Under the pieces are notes generated by a model. It did not search any database, was not told the DNA's origin, and saw only the letters and a program-made list of their open reading frames with translations. From the NCBI GenBank assembly GCA_032718475.1, contig JAUCBJ010003745.1, forward strand, positions 1 to 26,860: DNA of 26,860 nt, read 5' to 3'. The number at the start of each line of letters is the position of its first letter. Position 1 is the stretch's first letter. Made by a program: the position numbers and the translations under genes. Below are positions 26,164-26,860 of the stretch, one piece after another. Source of the stretch: Nemertoderma westbladi (Eukaryota > Xenacoelomorpha > Nemertodermatida > Nemertodermatidae).

Positions 26164-26860
26164 ATGTCAAAAAACTAGTGATATTTGTCACTTAAATACT
26201 AATAAATTCCAGAATTTGTTATCTATTGGTTAATTAATATTAAAACTCATTGATTGGCTGTACTAAATAAGGGCGCATAAATTTCGTTAACGGATCCCAT
26301 AGCATCACTTCAATTTGCAAGAAATTGTTACAATCATACCATAATCTGGAATATAGTGCCTTTTCAGTAACACGAACACCCACCCGCCACACCCCATCGA
26401 ATGTTTACAACCGCAGTTATTCCTAACATTATTGTATTGGTTTGTTGGTAGAGATGAAAACCTGGCCAGGCAAGGATTCAACAAAATGCAACTCCCTGTG
26501 AATTTGGATGACAAATACCCGATGATGAAAGCGTTACAATATTTCATAATTTCGCATTTATTAAATTGAAAAATGGCGCCAGAGAATCATGAAATATTAG
26601 AGCGCTTATCACCAGCTATTTGTAATCCTAATTCATGTTTTGAATTCTTGCATGTCTATATCTTTCCATCAGTATCAACAAACCACTGTAAGGTTTAAGA
26701 GTCACTGAAGTACGACTGGTATAATAATATTGACATAGACACTATTTTTTAAGACATGTAGCTAAACTAAAGATTGAAAGCAAACACAAAAATTATTACT
26801 GAAGTCAAGCTATCGCTGTTTCAATTTTTATGCAATCTCATTTAGTCATTACGAATCGTA
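26164..26860. repeat. array unit 7 spacer, cut by window edge
   Basis: Spacer copy. As in unit 3, the plus-strand frame 26357-26569 is open for 70 codons (…GRDENLARQGFNKMQLPVN…MMKALQYFIISHLLN) and is then followed, after TGA and in frame, by the MAPENHEIL frame. Both copies with the longer frame directly follow an RTE-like element. A gene copy would be expected beyond the window. Confidence 0.65.

Overview
This window looks like animal (metazoan) nuclear repeat DNA, most likely from a marine invertebrate. There are no prokaryotic signals. It carries two families of endonuclease/reverse-transcriptase non-LTR retrotransposons, eukaryotic-style promoter and AATAAA signals, minisatellites, and a tandemly repeated gene. 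The species cannot be fixed from the sequence. The CR1/L2-like and RTE/Proto2-like reverse transcriptases resemble types I know from cnidarian, echinoderm and lancelet genomes (recollection, not a search). Almost all coding sequence is on the minus strand.

The backbone is a tandem array of about 1.5-kb units. Each unit holds, in plus order, a spacer of about 790 bp, a C-rich polypyrimidine tract, a 3' UTR with AATAAA, and a minus-strand gene for a small Lys/Arg/Ser/Gly-rich basic protein of about 130 residues. Units start near 3512, 5016, 15360, 16882, 18444, 20000 and 26164. Intact reading frames are at 4498-4929, 16403-16795, 17963-18355, 19522-19914 and 21075-21467. Broken gene pieces are at 1-32, 5256-5440, 12563-12655 and 23253-23379.

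Two retrotransposons are nested in this unit. A CR1/L2-like LINE sits at about codon 32 of the basic-protein gene. It is represented by a 3' half (33-3430), a nearly complete 7.1-kb copy (5441-12562) and a 5' part (21481-23252). An RTE/Proto2-like, 5'-truncated element sits in the gene's upstream region (12656-15359, 23380-26163, and an 81-bp remnant at 3431-3511). Copies share stop codons, frameshifts and host flanks, so they multiplied as parts of a larger repeated block after dying, not by fresh retrotransposition.

The most striking feature is the LINE's organisation. ORF1 (11356-12438) ends in TGA-CGG, a known readthrough-prone context. The same frame then stays open for 867 codons through a 30-bp and a 27-bp minisatellite. 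After allowing for a 7-bp insertion, it enters the ORF2 endonuclease in frame. A third minisatellite (29-bp unit) has expanded inside the RT domain. In the right-hand block the 30-bp array has been joined in frame to a complete basic-protein gene (21075-22040). No tRNA, rRNA or CRISPR array was recognised.
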